Shown here one piece after another: positions 8,441 to 17,900 of a stretch of DNA of 35,871 bases. The first letter of the stretch is position 1, and each line of letters opens with the position of its first letter. The stretch is from assembly GCA_030141605.1 (NCBI GenBank), contig JAQGDQ010000779.1, positions 1 through 35,871 of the forward strand, written 5' to 3'. The notes under the pieces were generated by a model. The model was not told the DNA's origin. It made no database searches and saw only the letters and a program-made list of their open reading frames with translations. This DNA is from Tubiluchus corallicola. Lineage: Eukaryota; Priapulida; Priapulimorpha; Priapulimorphida; Tubiluchidae. The position numbers and the translations under genes are program-made.

Positions 8441-9332
8441 CTGTTGTAGCTGGACGAGAGTTTATTGTCTGAACCTGTACAGGTAGCGAGCTAATATCAG
8501 CACCTACACTATTTGTAATTTCAGTTACAATATTTGCTCCATCATCAGCAACATTTGAAAGTGTCAGCTGAACTGTTTGGTCAGAAAGCCCCTCTTCAAA
8601 AACACCTCCGGTATCCCCATTATCCAGGCTTGCTTTTACATAGACATTCGCTGTTCCAGCAGGTACACTCACTGTCCCTCCGGTAAGCGTAGCATATGTA
8701 GACCCATCATCCAGGCTGTACTCATACGTACCAACAGCATTACCTATAGCAGTACCCGTAGCAATATCATAATCAAATGACCATGCACTTGAAATACCAG
8801 CAGGGGTCAACTTAAAGATATAGTCTCCTGAACCATAATCATACGTTATTGTAGTTCCCGAAGCAGTAAGTGTAACAGATGGAGCACATCTTAAAGGATC
8901 ATCACTCTCAATATCAGACTCATCCATAGCTACATACACCAGGACAAACGCATTTAAAGGTGCAATTGCCATAGCCTTGATATTTTCACAGCCGGAAGCA
9001 CCCTCCTCTTTGACAACAAGATAGTAAGTCTTACCAAGTGAAGTAGCTTTCCATGTTATATCTACACTAAAAAGATCCGTCTGCTGTGCGTTATACCCAG
9101 AAGCAAATGAAAAATCTGTTTCTGCGAGTGCAACACTCAGGTCAGAGTCATCAGCAACATGCCATGTGTATAAATTGCCCACCCCGGCATCTTGGCTGGC
9201 ACCGTCGTCTGAGCTATTTACCCAGTAGCTGTGAGTTGCTCCAGAATGTGGAGTTATTCCCGAACTCTGTGCTAATACACTAGATGCCAATACTGTAAAA
9301 AAGCTGGTTGTAAGAATAAATACTTTTTTCAT
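8424..9332 (-). CDS. Secreted Ig-like protein with PAT-type C-terminal tail (unknown function)
   Basis: A 302-residue exported protein with a clear signal peptide (hydrophobic run ending SSVLAQ). Its N-terminal half has a module also seen in the neighbour at 6794-8194: Y-x-W, then AQQTD, DITW, YYLVV and GCENIKA. The second half is Ser/Thr/Asp-rich beta-sandwich-like sequence with no named domain recognised. There is no type A or type B T9SS sorting domain. It ends VQTINSRPATTGIGTN, which aligns with the end of the next protein upstream (FQIIDALPATSPISTD). It lies 62 bases after that gene in the same direction. It is likely a partner or subunit of a surface structure built with the PorP-linked cargo. 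Confidence 0.75.
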   Translation of the reverse strand: MKKVFILTTSFFTVLASSVLAQSSGITPHSGATHSYWVNSSDDGASQDAGVGNLYTWHVADDSDLSVALAETDFSFASGYNAQQTDLFSVDITWKATSLGKTYYLVVKEEGASGCENIKAMAIAPLNAFVLVYVAMDESDIESDDPLRCAPSVTLTASGTTITYDYGSGDYIFKLTPAGISSAWSFDYDIATGTAIGNAVGTYEYSLDDGSTYATLTGGTVSVPAGTANVYVKASLDNGDTGGVFEEGLSDQTVQLTLSNVADDGANIVTEITNSVGADISSLPVQVQTINSRPATTGIGTN

Positions 9333-9394
9333 AATGATGTAATTTATTTGGTTTCTAAAAAATTTACTTTTTACTTATATTTCTCTATATATCA

Positions 9395-11038
9395 TTAATC
9401 CGTTGATATCGGCGAAGTAGCCGGTAATGCATCAATAATTTGGAATGACGTATTATTTAAAGGGTTAGTATCAATAGCATTATAAGTAAGCTCCCTTGCA
9501 GATATAACATTTATTCCAATTTCCTGAACAGTGTTTACATCTCCTGTAACGTCAAAACTTATTGTTACCTCTGCAAAAGCTAAAGCAGATGGAATATCTA
9601 CAACGCTGTATGGCCCTGGACCCGACCCTGGAAGTAATGTTCCCTCGCTCACAGTAACATTGCTGATAGTAGCTGCTCCCCCGTCCAATACAAAATCAAA
9701 CTCCCAGATTGGATTCCATGCCAAGTCTCCTGTTATCATAATCAAATCAAAAGATACAGGCGTGGTAACATTACCAGATGGAGCATCAGTACCACTGGCC
9801 GAATTACATATATTGCCTGAGCTTGGGGCAGCATAAACATCAAAAGAACTAAGACCTACAGGATCTGGGCATAGTGGAGGCGTAGCATCTGGTACAGGTA
9901 GAAGGCCTGGCATAGTGCCTGGCATAGGTAGAAGGACTGGCATAGTACCTGCAGCAGAAGAATTAGAAATTATCTCAACGGTAAATGACTCTCCTGCACT
10001 TTTATTACCACTCTCATCAGTTACATAATAGGTAACAATCGAAACACCCTCACTAAACTCAGTGCCACTAGCACTGCCTGCTGTCTCAGGCTGATCTGTC
10101 GCTCCCGATATTTTATAACTAACATATAAGGAAGATGGAGAAGAGCAATTATCAGAAACTCTGTCCAAAGGTAGCTCAATACCATTAATAGCAGTTACTC
10201 GAGTAACATAATCTTCTACGCACTCTATTACTGACATATCTATTAAACTGCTTATCACCGGACGAATAGTGTCAAGGACAGAAACAACAGCACTGCTGTA
10301 GCTACTATTTCCACAAAGATCAGAAACAGCAATAACGACCCCATTACTTCCAATACTTTCACAATCAAATGAAATAGCATCTTCAGAATCTATTGACAAT
10401 ACAAGATCGCCAGCCTCTGTGTGATTATCACTCATTGTGTTGATAACCATTTCGGGGGTAACAGTCACAATCCCTGCATTATCCAAGTAAACTGTAACAC
10501 TGTTAACCGTAATAACAGGAGCTGTCTTATCTATAGCAACATGATAAACAGACCAGTTATTAAACTCACAAACACTCAGACCATCCCCATAAGCATTAAG
10601 TTGCCTGATAGCAATCCATGACTCGCTCACATCTGCATCGTCCCAGTCTATATTCAGAATAAAATCAGTATCGGGTAGTATTCTCCTCTCCTTATAATAG
10701 CTACTTACCGGAATTGTTGAAGTCGTTGTGCTTATCGAACCTGGAGCGTTATTGGTAATCGTTCCACCATAAACACGACACTCAACAAAATCACCAATAT
10801 GGTCACTTGTGCCTCCGTCATAATCTGTATCAAGAGGAAAAGTAAACTGGCCTGTGCTTCCCGGACACACTACAAGAGGTGTATCAAAATGTCCATCTTG
10901 TCCTGAAGATGGGGTTACAGCACTCACCGGAGGAAGTACCTGCCCCGAAGTATTGGGGGCAAATAATATGTGCAACAAGGCGAATAATATGACAATTGTA
11001 AAGCGTAGCACTCTTTTAGTTAGATTAGTAAGCTTCAA
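9395..11038 (-). CDS. Secreted HYR/Ig-like protein with PAT-type C-terminal tail (unknown function)
   Basis: A 547-residue exported protein. The frame opens with TTG at 11038 directly after an in-frame stop, giving a good signal peptide (KRVLRFTIVILFALLHILF); a GTG at 11011 is an alternative, and no ATG fits. After an Ig-like N-terminal module there are HYR-like domains (DTIRPVISS, VTYYVTDESGN), a proline-rich linker made of two GTMPxLLPxP decamers, and a C-terminal beta-sandwich domain. No T9SS sorting domain is recognised, but the C-terminus FQIIDALPATSPISTD resembles that of the next gene. It is the first gene of the four-gene cluster. Function unknown. Confidence 0.78.
   Translation of the reverse strand: MKLTNLTKRVLRFTIVILFALLHILFAPNTSGQVLPPVSAVTPSSGQDGHFDTPLVVCPGSTGQFTFPLDTDYDGGTSDHIGDFVECRVYGGTITNNAPGSISTTTSTIPVSSYYKERRILPDTDFILNIDWDDADVSESWIAIRQLNAYGDGLSVCEFNNWSVYHVAIDKTAPVITVNSVTVYLDNAGIVTVTPEMVINTMSDNHTEAGDLVLSIDSEDAISFDCESIGSNGVVIAVSDLCGNSSYSSAVVSVLDTIRPVISSLIDMSVIECVEDYVTRVTAINGIELPLDRVSDNCSSPSSLYVSYKISGATDQPETAGSASGTEFSEGVSIVTYYVTDESGNKSAGESFTVEIISNSSAAGTMPVLLPMPGTMPGLLPVPDATPPLCPDPVGLSSFDVYAAPSSGNICNSASGTDAPSGNVTTPVSFDLIMITGDLAWNPIWEFDFVLDGGAATISNVTVSEGTLLPGSGPGPYSVVDIPSALAFAEVTISFDVTGDVNTVQEIGINVISARELTYNAIDTNPLNNTSFQIIDALPATSPISTD
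9897..9956 (-). repeat. Two in-frame 30-base repeats encoding a proline-rich linker
   Basis: Two adjacent imperfect 30-base units (9897-9926 and 9927-9956) encode the decamers GTMPVLLPMP and GTMPGLLPVP. They keep the frame and form a short linker between the HYR-like part and the C-terminal domain. They probably arose by slippage or unequal recombination. Confidence 0.75.
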
Positions 11039-11426
11039 TTAGTTTTTTACTGAATAAAAGCAGTAACAAATATTTTTAAGTTTTTGGTTTTTACTCCTTG
11101 CCTCAACCACAGAAGGTGGTTAATCTTCTTTTCATGTTGGATGAACAAGGCGTGCTTTAAAATCTATCAATGAACCCTGGGATTATCTAAAAGGCTAAAA
11201 AATAGTTTAAATCTCTATTACTTTTAAGTGCGATTAGATTTTTCCCTTTTACAAAGACTTAACGCACCCAGTAAAAAAATATTTTATATTTTAATGTAAA
11301 AACATTTTTTTTATTGAGATATTTTATATAATACACCCAAAAACTTTATATGAAACACCGCGTACTCTCTGCTATTCACCTCACTTCTGCGGAATAGAAA
11401 AAAATTAGCATATTTGCAAAAAAACT
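11039..11426. other. Divergent intergenic region between the T9SS cluster and tsaB
   Basis: No gene is visible. It holds a short perfect inverted repeat AACCAC-AGAAG-GTGGTT (near 11105-11121) and a very AT-rich stretch (about 11270-11340). Promoters for both neighbours must lie here, but only a weak box before tsaB could be pointed to. No clear TAnnTTTG box was found for the leftward cluster. Confidence 0.5.
11409..11416 (+). promoter_or_regulatory. Possible tsaB promoter -7 box
   Basis: CATATTTG differs by one base from the consensus TAnnTTTG and lies 10 bases before the tsaB ATG, with TTCTG at about -33 and a 19-base spacing. Motif match only. Confidence 0.35.
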
Positions 11427-12140
11427 ATGGCACGAATCCTCAACTTAGAGTTTTCAACAGAATCTTGCTCTGTTTCCCTGTCTTTTGATGGAAAACTGGC
11501 AGAGGTGGAGGAGAATAGGGAGGGGTTAAACCACGCAAGCCTTCTCACCGTTTTTATTAAGCGTATCCTGCAACTGCAAAACATTGACGTGCACAACCTG
11601 GATGCTATTGCAATATCTGAAGGGCCGGGATCCTATACAGGGCTACGTATTGGAACATCTGTAGCAAAAGGAATATGCTATGCAACGGGACTGCCTCTTA
11701 TTTCAATATCCACGCTCAAGGCTATGGCAAAGCATGTTGCAGACAATACCCAAAAATATAACCTCCCCAAAAATGACTCCACCGTTTTCTGTCCAATGAT
11801 AGATGCGAGGAGAATGGAGGTGTACAACGCTGTTTACTCAAAAAAAAACGAGCAGGTAAAAGGTGTAAGTGCAGACATAATTACGGATAGCTCATACTCT
11901 GACTTACTTGAAAACGGGAATGTCATTTTTTTTGGAAATGGAGCAGGCAAGTGCCGCAATACAATAAACCATCCCAATGCCCTGTTCGTTGAATGCATAC
12001 ACGCCTCTGCAAAGCACATGGGGCCCCTTTCTGAGCAAGCCTTTAACAATAATAACTTTGTAGACACTGCATACTATGAGCCCCTCTACCTGAAAAACTT
12101 TATCCCGACAACACCAAAAAAAAAACTATTTGACTCCTGA
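11427..12140 (+). CDS. tsaB: TsaB: tRNA t6A modification protein
   Basis: TsaB pairs with TsaD to add threonylcarbamoyl to A37 of ANN-decoding tRNAs. It is an ASKHA-fold protein. The family opening ILNLEFSTESCSVSL and the motif SEGPGSYTGLRIG (64-76) are clear, followed by GICYATGLPLISISTL. At 237 residues it is the usual length. The ATG at 11427 gives the conserved N-terminus. It is followed by a 287-base gap before efp and appears to be a single gene. The first Asp of the family's usual DTS opening is Glu here (LEFST). Confidence 0.95.
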   Translation: MARILNLEFSTESCSVSLSFDGKLAEVEENREGLNHASLLTVFIKRILQLQNIDVHNLDAIAISEGPGSYTGLRIGTSVAKGICYATGLPLISISTLKAMAKHVADNTQKYNLPKNDSTVFCPMIDARRMEVYNAVYSKKNEQVKGVSADIITDSSYSDLLENGNVIFFGNGAGKCRNTINHPNALFVECIHASAKHMGPLSEQAFNNNNFVDTAYYEPLYLKNFIPTTPKKKLFDS

Positions 12141-12248
12141 ACAAGGCTTTTCTCCATTCTATCAACATACTTTGAACATTTTTATTAACTTCGCGCCATA
12201 CTGATCATACATATTTTCCTACCCTGACTGAAATACAAAATGAACCCT

Positions 12249-12374
12249 TCACAAGGCTCTAAATTCAGACCAGGAAAAATTCGAGGAAAGCACACTCTAC
12301 CTGAATAAATGAAGGTTGTGACAAGAACTTGGACAAAAATATTAAATAAAGAGATGAGCTTTGTAAAGATCCCA
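12249..12374 (+). repeat. Dispersed intergenic repeat, copy B
   Basis: Degenerate copy in the gap between tsaB and efp. It keeps GGAAAAATTCGAGGAAA, AAATGAAGGTTGTGACAAG, the ACAAAAATATTAAATAAA core and the end GAGCTTTGTAAAGATCCC. The remaining gap (12141-12248 and 12375-12427) shows no gene and no clear terminator. Confidence 0.5.
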
Positions 12375-12427
12375 ACATGTAACTTTAGTCTGCTCTCACA
12401 AATAATAAAATTTTAAAACATAAAACA

Positions 12428-12997
12428 ATGGCTACTACATCAGACTTTCGCAACGGCCTGTGTCTGGAATTTAATGGACAACTTGTGCAAATAGTTCAAT
12501 TTCAACATGTAAAACCAGGGAAAGGGGCAGCTTTCGTTCGTACCAAGCTAAAGAACCTTAAAACAGGGAAAGTTGTGGAAAACACCTTTAATGCCGGAGT
12601 AAAAGTTACAGTTGCACGCATAGAGCGACGCCCATACCAGTATCTATATCGGGATGATCTTGGATTTAACTTTATGCACTCTGAAACATTTGAGCAGATA
12701 TCCATAGCTCCTGAAATGATAGAAAACAGTGATATGCTTAAAGAAGGTATGAAGCTGGAAATAGTCTTTCACGCCGAAACAGAAACAGCCCTGACAGTTG
12801 AACTACCTCCCTTTGTAGAAATGGAGGTTACTTATGCCGAACCCGGAGAAAAGGGAAACACAGCATCATCTACCGCACTTAAAATGGCAGAAACAGAAAC
12901 AGGAGCAAAAATAATGGTGCCTATTTTCATTAACCAAGGAGACATAATCAAAGTAGACACACGCGACAGATCCTATAGCGAGCGAGTAAAAAAATAG
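12428..12997 (+). CDS. efp: Elongation factor P
   Basis: EF-P relieves ribosome stalling at polyproline stretches. The three-domain protein is complete: the N-terminal KOW-like domain with the loop [14 protein letters not shown] (K32 at the tip, the position that carries the modification in many species), the central OB domain, and the C-terminal OB domain ending [19 protein letters not shown]. The length of 189 residues is typical. The ATG at 12428 gives the standard start [11 protein letters not shown]. It stands alone and converges with kbl across 14 bases. Confidence 0.97.
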   Translation: MATTSDFRNGLCLEFNGQLVQIVQFQHVKPGKGAAFVRTKLKNLKTGKVVENTFNAGVKVTVARIERRPYQYLYRDDLGFNFMHSETFEQISIAPEMIENSDMLKEGMKLEIVFHAETETALTVELPPFVEMEVTYAEPGEKGNTASSTALKMAETETGAKIMVPIFINQGDIIKVDTRDRSYSERVKK

Positions 12998-13011
12998 CAC
13001 CGCCACAGAAA

Positions 13012-14250
13012 TTAGCTAATCACGCCTAGCTCCTTCCCTATTTTCACAAATGCAGACACTGCCCTGTCTATATGCTCCTTCTTATGTGCAGCTGACAATT
13101 GCACCCTTATGCGTGCTTCTCCCTTAGGAACAACAGGGTAATAAAAACCTATTACATAAATACCTTCATCCAGCAGGCGGGAAGCGAAATCTTGCGACAA
13201 CTTGGCATCATAAAGCATCACCGCGCATATCGCTGACCTGCACCACCTCTCACTGCTATTACTTGTAGAACCACACCTATCTCCACCTGCCGACTTTATA
13301 TCAAAACCAGCCTCCTTCATGCGTGAAGCAAAATGAAAAGTGTTCATGTGCAGCCTCTCCTGTAGCTCTGTTGCCTCCGCCATCATATCAAACATACTTA
13401 TACCCGCATTGACAACAACAGGAGGTAGCGAATTTGAAAACAGGTATGGGCGAGAACGCTGACGCAACATTTCAATAATCTCTCTCTTTCCGGTTGTAAA
13501 ACCGCCAATAGCACCACCAAAAGCTTTTCCCAGGGTGCCAGTAATAATATCTACTCTGCCTCTCATATCAAACGCCTCTGTTATACCACGCCCGGTTTTG
13601 CCTATAACTCCTGCTGAATGGCACTCATCCACCATTGTAAGAGCATCATACTTATCTGCCAGCTCTACAATCTTATCCAGTGGTGCCACATTGCCATCCA
13701 TAGAAAACACACCATCAGTAACAATTATACGAAAACGTAAACCCTTTGACCTCTTCAACTGCTCTTCAAGATCATGCATATCTGCATTTTTATATCTGAA
13801 ACGCTGTGCCTTGCACAACCTTACTCCATCAATAATCGATGCGTGATTTAACGAATCTGATATAATCGCATCCTCTGCTGTAAGAAGTGGCTCAAACACG
13901 CCACCGTTCGCATCAAAACAGGCAGCGTAAAGAATGGTGTCATCTGTCCCAAAAAACTCAGCAACCCTCCGCTCTAAAGTCCTATGCATATCAGTTGTAC
14001 CACATATAAACCGCACAGATGACATCCCAAACCCATGAGAATCAAGTGCCTCTTTTGCTGCACTAATCAACCTTGGATGATTAGATAACCCAAGATAATT
14101 ATTAGAACAAAAATTTACTACCCTTTTCCCACTATCTAGATCTATTTCTGCATCCTGGGGAGAGGTGATAACTCGCTCCTCCTTAAACAACCCTGCCTCT
14201 CTTATTAACTGAAGTTCCTTTTGAAGATACTGCTCCATTTTTCCGAACAT
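13012..14250 (-). CDS. kbl: Glycine C-acetyltransferase (2-amino-3-ketobutyrate CoA ligase)
   Basis: PLP enzyme that splits 2-amino-3-ketobutyrate with CoA into glycine and acetyl-CoA in threonine breakdown; related alpha-oxoamine synthases make similar products. Seen: NNYLGLSNHP, the substrate region SDSLNHASIIDG, VDECHSAGVIG and the PLP lysine in GTLGKAFGGAIGG (K242), plus the family end GFYYPVVPKGEARIRVQLSAAH. At 412 residues it is about 14 longer than the E. coli enzyme because of a Ser/Cys-rich insert at about 320-338 before SAICAVMLYD. An ATG four codons in (14238) is an alternative start. No threonine dehydrogenase gene lies beside it. Confidence 0.93.
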   Translation of the reverse strand: MFGKMEQYLQKELQLIREAGLFKEERVITSPQDAEIDLDSGKRVVNFCSNNYLGLSNHPRLISAAKEALDSHGFGMSSVRFICGTTDMHRTLERRVAEFFGTDDTILYAACFDANGGVFEPLLTAEDAIISDSLNHASIIDGVRLCKAQRFRYKNADMHDLEEQLKRSKGLRFRIIVTDGVFSMDGNVAPLDKIVELADKYDALTMVDECHSAGVIGKTGRGITEAFDMRGRVDIITGTLGKAFGGAIGGFTTGKREIIEMLRQRSRPYLFSNSLPPVVVNAGISMFDMMAEATELQERLHMNTFHFASRMKEAGFDIKSAGGDRCGSTSNSSERWCRSAICAVMLYDAKLSQDFASRLLDEGIYVIGFYYPVVPKGEARIRVQLSAAHKKEHIDRAVSAFVKIGKELGVIS

Positions 14251-14448
14251 AACTAACTAGTATTTTAATGATTACAGCTGCCTGACTAATATCAATCACT
14301 CTTACACTTAGCTATCCAAATTTATTCGCCAAGTTATAAAAAACCTGCATTTGAATTCCTACATATAAACCTTTTTTCAAACAGATGTAAACCTCTACCC
14401 ATATATCTCTAATAAACAACCTACTAACTTCATAAAAACCTCCAGGTA

Positions 14449-14578
14449 TAAAACTTCTATAAAACAAAACTTCGGCTCGCACCGAAGAAAAGCCCAGTAA
14501 AAAACCACACTCTGTCGGCACAAATGAGGATTCTGACGAAAATATTTAATAAAAAGTCAAAACTTATAAAAGGCTTAA
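14449..14578 (+). repeat. Dispersed intergenic repeat, copy C
   Basis: Degenerate copy with CCACACTCTGTCGGCACAAATGAGGATTCTGACG followed by AAAATATTTAATAAAAAG, nearly the same as the matching part of copy A. Its left part includes a local inverted repeat CTTCGGCTCGCACCGAAG. Confidence 0.6.
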
Positions 14579-14731
14579 AAATAAGCCATATAGAAGCATT
14601 AACACATACTCACCTACTATGGTCTATTGAAAACACTTGACATATTATAAACAACTCCCATTTTTTATATACACTATTTTAAGCATATTTACACACAAAA
14701 TAGACCTAAACTCACTTTCAGAGAACAGAAG

Positions 14732-14859
14732 CTAAGACCTTTGCAAAACAAAAACTTTTGTTCATACTGAGAAAAACCTAATGAAAAACCGCAGTTTGCC
14801 AGCATAAATAAGAATTTTGATGAAAATTTCAAGTAAAAAATGTGGTTTGCAAAGACCTC
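14732..14859 (+). repeat. Dispersed intergenic repeat, copy D, with recognisable inverted ends
   Basis: This copy shows the ends best: ACCTTTGCAAAAC at the left and GGTTTGCAAAGACC at the right, which share CTTTGCAAA in inverted orientation. The interior keeps CTTTTG, GAGAAAAACC, GAAAAACCGCAGTTTG and ATTTTGATGAAAAT. The inverted ends suggest a MITE-like origin. Confidence 0.6.
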
Positions 14860-14948
14860 AAAATAAATAAATGTATAGCAGAAGGCATAAACTATAATAC
14901 CCTGTCTTCTAAAAATTTAAGCAAACTAATAATTTAATATACTGTTAT

Positions 14949-17900
14949 ATGAAAAAAAAAATGGCAAGGGTGCACCATAAAGCAGTGCACTTTTATAGAA
15001 CTATTATCACTACACAAATCATGCTTTCTCTATTTTTTGCAGGAGTACTACTGGCAAACAACTCTGTAGCAAACGTAGCTCCTTTTGAGAATAGTGGTAA
15101 TGAGAGTGAGCAGTCGGGCAAGATAACGGGAAAAGTAACAGACTCATCAGAACAGCCATTTCCGGGAGTAACTATCATTGTAAAGGGAACTACAAAAGGC
15201 GTGATAACAGATAGAGACGGGAGCTTTTCCATTACAGATATCACAGGTGATGAGGTGCTGGTATTCTCCTTCGTAGGCATGCAATCGGTAGAAGTTGCCA
15301 TTAAAGGAAGAGACTCTGTCAATATCCGTATGGAAGAAGATGCTATTGGACTGGAAGAAGTAGTCGCCGTAGGGTATGGAACACAGAAAAAAGTAAATTT
15401 AACAGGTGCTATATCTACTGTAAATATTGATGAAACAACACAAAATCGCCCCATTACAGATGCTTCGCAAGTTTTATCAGGAAAAGTAACCGGGGTATGG
15501 GTAAGTCAAAACTCTGGAGCACCGGGCAATGACGAAGCATCGCTACGCGTAAGGGGATTTGGTACAATGAATAACGCAAACCCTTTAATTTTGATTGATG
15601 GCGTTGAAGGGTTAATTTCCGAAGTAAACCCTAACGACATTGAATCAGTAAGCGTGTTAAAAGATGCCTCCTCCGCTGCAATATATGGCAGTCGTGCAGC
15701 AAATGGGGTGATTCTTATAACCACAAAATCAGGCACTAACAACAACAAAATTAAAATAAACTATAACGGCTACTTCGGGATTCAAAAACTGGGAAGGAAA
15801 TATGACCTTATTGACAATAGCGCTGAACATATGGGAATATGGAACCAGGCAGTCATCAACTCAGGAGGAGACAAACTGTTTCCCGACGATGTAGTAGACG
15901 CTTTTCTTACAGGAACAGATAAATATGTTTACCCCAACACCAATTTCTTTGATGAAGTTATGCAGGTTGCGGGAATAACAGAACACAACATCTCTGTAAT
16001 GTCGGGCTCTGAAAAAGCCAGTTACTACCTGAGCATAGGTTATTTGGATCAGGATGGCATTGTTAAAAACACAGACGCTCAAAAATTCAATACAAAACTT
16101 AACACAGACTTTGTAATATCCGACAAGCTTAAAGCCGGTGCGAAATTTCATATCATGCAAAGAAGCTACACTCAACCTTACGATGGTGTAGGAAGAATGT
16201 TTTATATGATGGCCAATGGGTATCCGTTTATTGCACCATACACAAAAGAAGGACTACCCGGAGCAACAGAAGCTATTTATCTCTCAGGAGAGAGAGAAGG
16301 TGAGCCCATTGTGGATACCAGAAACCCAATAGCAGAAATTTTGAACGGAGAAGACACCCGAGCAAGGAACTTTTATAAAATAACATTCTACAGTAGTGCA
16401 GAGGTTTATGACGGGCTAAAGTGGAACATCAACTACTCTGCAAGAAACAGTGACGAAATAAGAGATCGCTATAATGAAGATATCTTCTGCTACGGCTCAA
16501 ATGGATACAAAACCCGTAATCTCGACTTCCCGACAGTAATAAATAACTACAGGCGTGCATATCAAAGATATCACTGGACTGCTTTTTCCACCCTCAACTA
16601 CACCAAGAAGGTTAAAGAAAACCACGAAACCAGCTTGATTGCAGGAGTACAGGCAGAGGAGAGAACACTTAAATGGGTAAGTGCACAAAAATCTGATCCG
16701 CCCAAAGATGGGATGACCGAAGTAGATGCCGGAACATCCAACTCAATTGCGGAAGGAAACTCAAGCCAATGGAGGATGCTCTCATACTTTGGGCGATTTG
16801 ACTATGCTTTCAAAGGAAAATACCTTTTGGAAGGCAATATTAGAGCAGATGCCTCTTCAAGATTTAAAGAAGAGAACAGATGGGGAATATTCCCTTCATT
16901 CTCCGCTGGATGGAGACTCTCAGAGGAGAATTTTCTGAATAGTGTCAGCTGGCTTGACAACCTGAAAGTAAGAGCATCATGGGGACAATTAGGAAACCAG
17001 AATATATACTCTCAGGCCGGTGACTACGCATACCTGACAACCATTACACAAAACAATAAAACAAGCTATAACCTCAACGGACAGCTCCAGCCAGGTGCTG
17101 CAATCACTCAGATAACCGATGAAGAGATATCCTGGGAAACAACAGAAACAGCAAATATCGGAATAGACGCATCCTTTTTTAATGGCAGACTATCTCTAGA
17201 AACAGACTACTTCCGCCGCAAAACATTTGATATACTGGTGCAACTACCAATTCCCGGTATCCTTGGAGGAGTAAAGCCCCCACTCGAAAACGTTGGAGCA
17301 ATGAAAAATGAAGGATTAGAATTTGCAGCTTTGTGGCGTGCCAAACCGGGATCAAAGTTTTATTACAGCGCTGGAGCAAACATATCCTACGTTGATAATA
17401 AAGTAACAACTTTTAGAGGGGGTAGCTCTCCTGACCAGCTTTACCTGATTAGAGAAGGGTACTCTTACAAAACTTTGTATGGCTATAAGGCAATTGGAGT
17501 TTATCAAACTGACGAAGAGGCAAAAAAGCACCTACCAAACAACTCTTATACTCCTAAAGCAGGGCATCTCATCTTTCAGGATGTAAACAATGATGGCAAA
17601 ATCGACTATGAAGACAAACAGGAGCTCGGCAACACCATACCAAAAATTACTTACGGCATCAACCTAGATATGAACTATAGCAATTTCAACCTCTCTATAC
17701 TATGTATAGGAGCTGGCAAGGTAAACTCATATATGATGAACGCATGGACTTCACCACTGGGAATCTCTGGAGGAACAGTCACAAAAAGATGGCGTGATGC
17801 ATGGAGCCCCGAAAACCCCAGCAACACCCTTCCTATGATTATTATTAATGACACCTGGAACAGATACGATTCCTCATTCTGGGTACAAGACATATCTTTC

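Larger units (their letters stand above)
14251..14948. other. Intergenic region upstream of the susC operon
   Basis: There is no convincing gene in this 698-base gap. It holds two dispersed repeat copies (C and D). Toward kbl, TAAATTTG (complement of 14317-14324) matches the -7 consensus but has no -33 partner. No sigma/anti-sigma pair or hybrid two-component regulator, the usual controllers of SusCD loci, is encoded here. Confidence 0.55.
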
